Part shown: positions 63,195 through 64,000 of the stretch, one piece after another
Position numbering within the stretch: position 1 is the first letter of the stretch
How the letters are laid out: each line of letters opens with the position of its first letter
Assembly: GCF_964340395.1 (NCBI RefSeq)
Contig: NC_135550.1
Coordinates: 1,909,501-1,973,500, forward strand
Length of the DNA stretch: 64,000 bases
Reading direction: 5' to 3'
From: Glandiceps talaboti
Taxonomy: Eukaryota > Hemichordata > Enteropneusta > Spengelidae
Position numbers and translations under genes: made by a program
The notes under the pieces: generated by a model
Told to the model about the DNA's origin: nothing
What the model saw: the letters and a program-made list of their open reading frames with translations, nothing else
Databases searched by the model: none

Positions 63195-64000
63195 AGCTCC
63201 GCTGTCAGCGAAAGCTGAAAGCGTAGCTTTAGGTATAGGTGGGTATTGAGGTATAGAGAGTAGAGTGAATCATAGGTGTCCGTCAAACTTTTATATCTTC
63301 ACTATCTACTCCGAAAGTGACAGTCGGAATTCTTCGATATTTGGTGTGCATGTTCCCTGGGGGGAGGCTATTCAGATTTGTTCATGCCAAGTTGATCTGT
63401 GCCATTTTCAATTTTTTATGATTTTTTTTCCCAAAATGACATTTTCATCAACTCCTCATAAACTTTAAGTCAGATTGCTTTGATATCTGGTGTGTTGATG
63501 CACAGAGGGTAGCTTACTTAGATTTGTTAATTTCAAGTCAGCACGTCTTCTCTTCTATTTTTTATGATTTTTTTTTTGAAATTTGAAAAAAAAATGAATA
63601 TGTTAATGAGTATAATGACCGACGCCATATTGGAAATCACTCCGCGAGACTTTAGGTAAAGTGCAACTTTTCAAAAGACACTATTGACGTCAAACAAGCA
63701 ATGTAATATGTGCTATAGTCTTAATTCTACGCATTGTGCGCCCAAATGACAAATATTTGTTCGAAAAAGGGTTGTAAACTTCAAATCCAATTCTCCATCC
63801 ACCCCTCCTACAGAATGGTTCATTCCAGTATATGCACCTCCCTCATGATCAAGTTTGAATGCCTGTGAACTGAAGTGTATGGGACGATTTTTGACAGAGT
63901 CAGTCGTCAATAAAAACGATAATACTCTTTCTAAAATTACCACATTTTGAAAGGGAAAGTACTTTGTGGTTCATTTATGGAGTTTTGTTTTTGTACGATC
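63195..64000 (+). mobile_element. Hairpin-headed element, family 2, copy cut by the window end
   Basis: Starts after TTTT with AGCTCCGCTGTCAGCGAAAG and follows 57,325-57,900 closely (tgtccgtcaaacttttatat, atatttggtgtgcatgttcc, atttcaagtcagcac, gccatattggaaatca). The tail lies beyond the window. Confidence 0.75.

Overview
The window is AT-rich animal nuclear DNA, spliced and packed with transposons, minisatellites and microsatellites. The one protein-coding gene I can name is the 5' part of NXF1 (TAP), the metazoan bulk mRNA export receptor, on the + strand. Ten coding exons between 5,595 and 57,109 join in frame to 390 codons covering the Arg/Gly-rich N-terminus, the RRM-like domain and the leucine-rich repeats. 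The NTF2-like and UBA-like C-terminal domains are not visible and should lie beyond 64,000. The repeat style (CR1/L2-type LINEs, hairpin-headed elements with ~150-bp internal repeats, hAT-like and Harbinger-like elements) fits a marine invertebrate such as an amphioxus, acorn worm or lophotrochozoan, but the species cannot be fixed from the sequence.

Layout. 1-5,400: upstream repeats, including two copies of a ~0.9-1.2 kb repeat, the second ending about 190 bp before the NXF1 start. 5,595-7,577: exons 1-2 around a 47-bp minisatellite. 7,578-16,136 (intron 2): decayed element ORFs, a diverged repeat, a possible unidentified minus-strand gene (11.2-12.4 kb), a + strand pseudogene containing a 42-bp minisatellite, and a transposon ORF remnant. 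16,306-37,910 (intron 3, 21.6 kb): a nested transposon stack with a hAT-like element, TIR elements with target duplications and two minus-strand LINEs, one carrying a Harbinger-like element and a hairpin-headed element; it ends in a 37-bp minisatellite next to exon 4. 37,911-46,561: exons 4-7, a 50-bp minisatellite and long TA tracts. 46,562-54,571 (intron 7): more nested elements and fold-backs. 54,572-57,109: exons 8-10, including a 110-nt exon, an intron and a 37-nt exon, matching a block described as conserved in NXF genes. 57,110-64,000 (intron 10): a hairpin-headed element, a 57-bp minisatellite of about 36 copies and a large fold-back.

The most interesting non-genic signal is a set of dispersed elements with one shared architecture: a terminal hairpin after a T, a GTCC-rich or (TG)n tract, ~150-bp internal repeats with a recurring core phrase, a short inverted copy of the head, a second hairpin, and an end at TTG|T. 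One copy interrupts a LINE so cleanly that the LINE reading frame continues across it without an evident target duplication, which suggests Helentron/HINE-like insertion. No CRISPR array, rRNA or convincing tRNA was seen.
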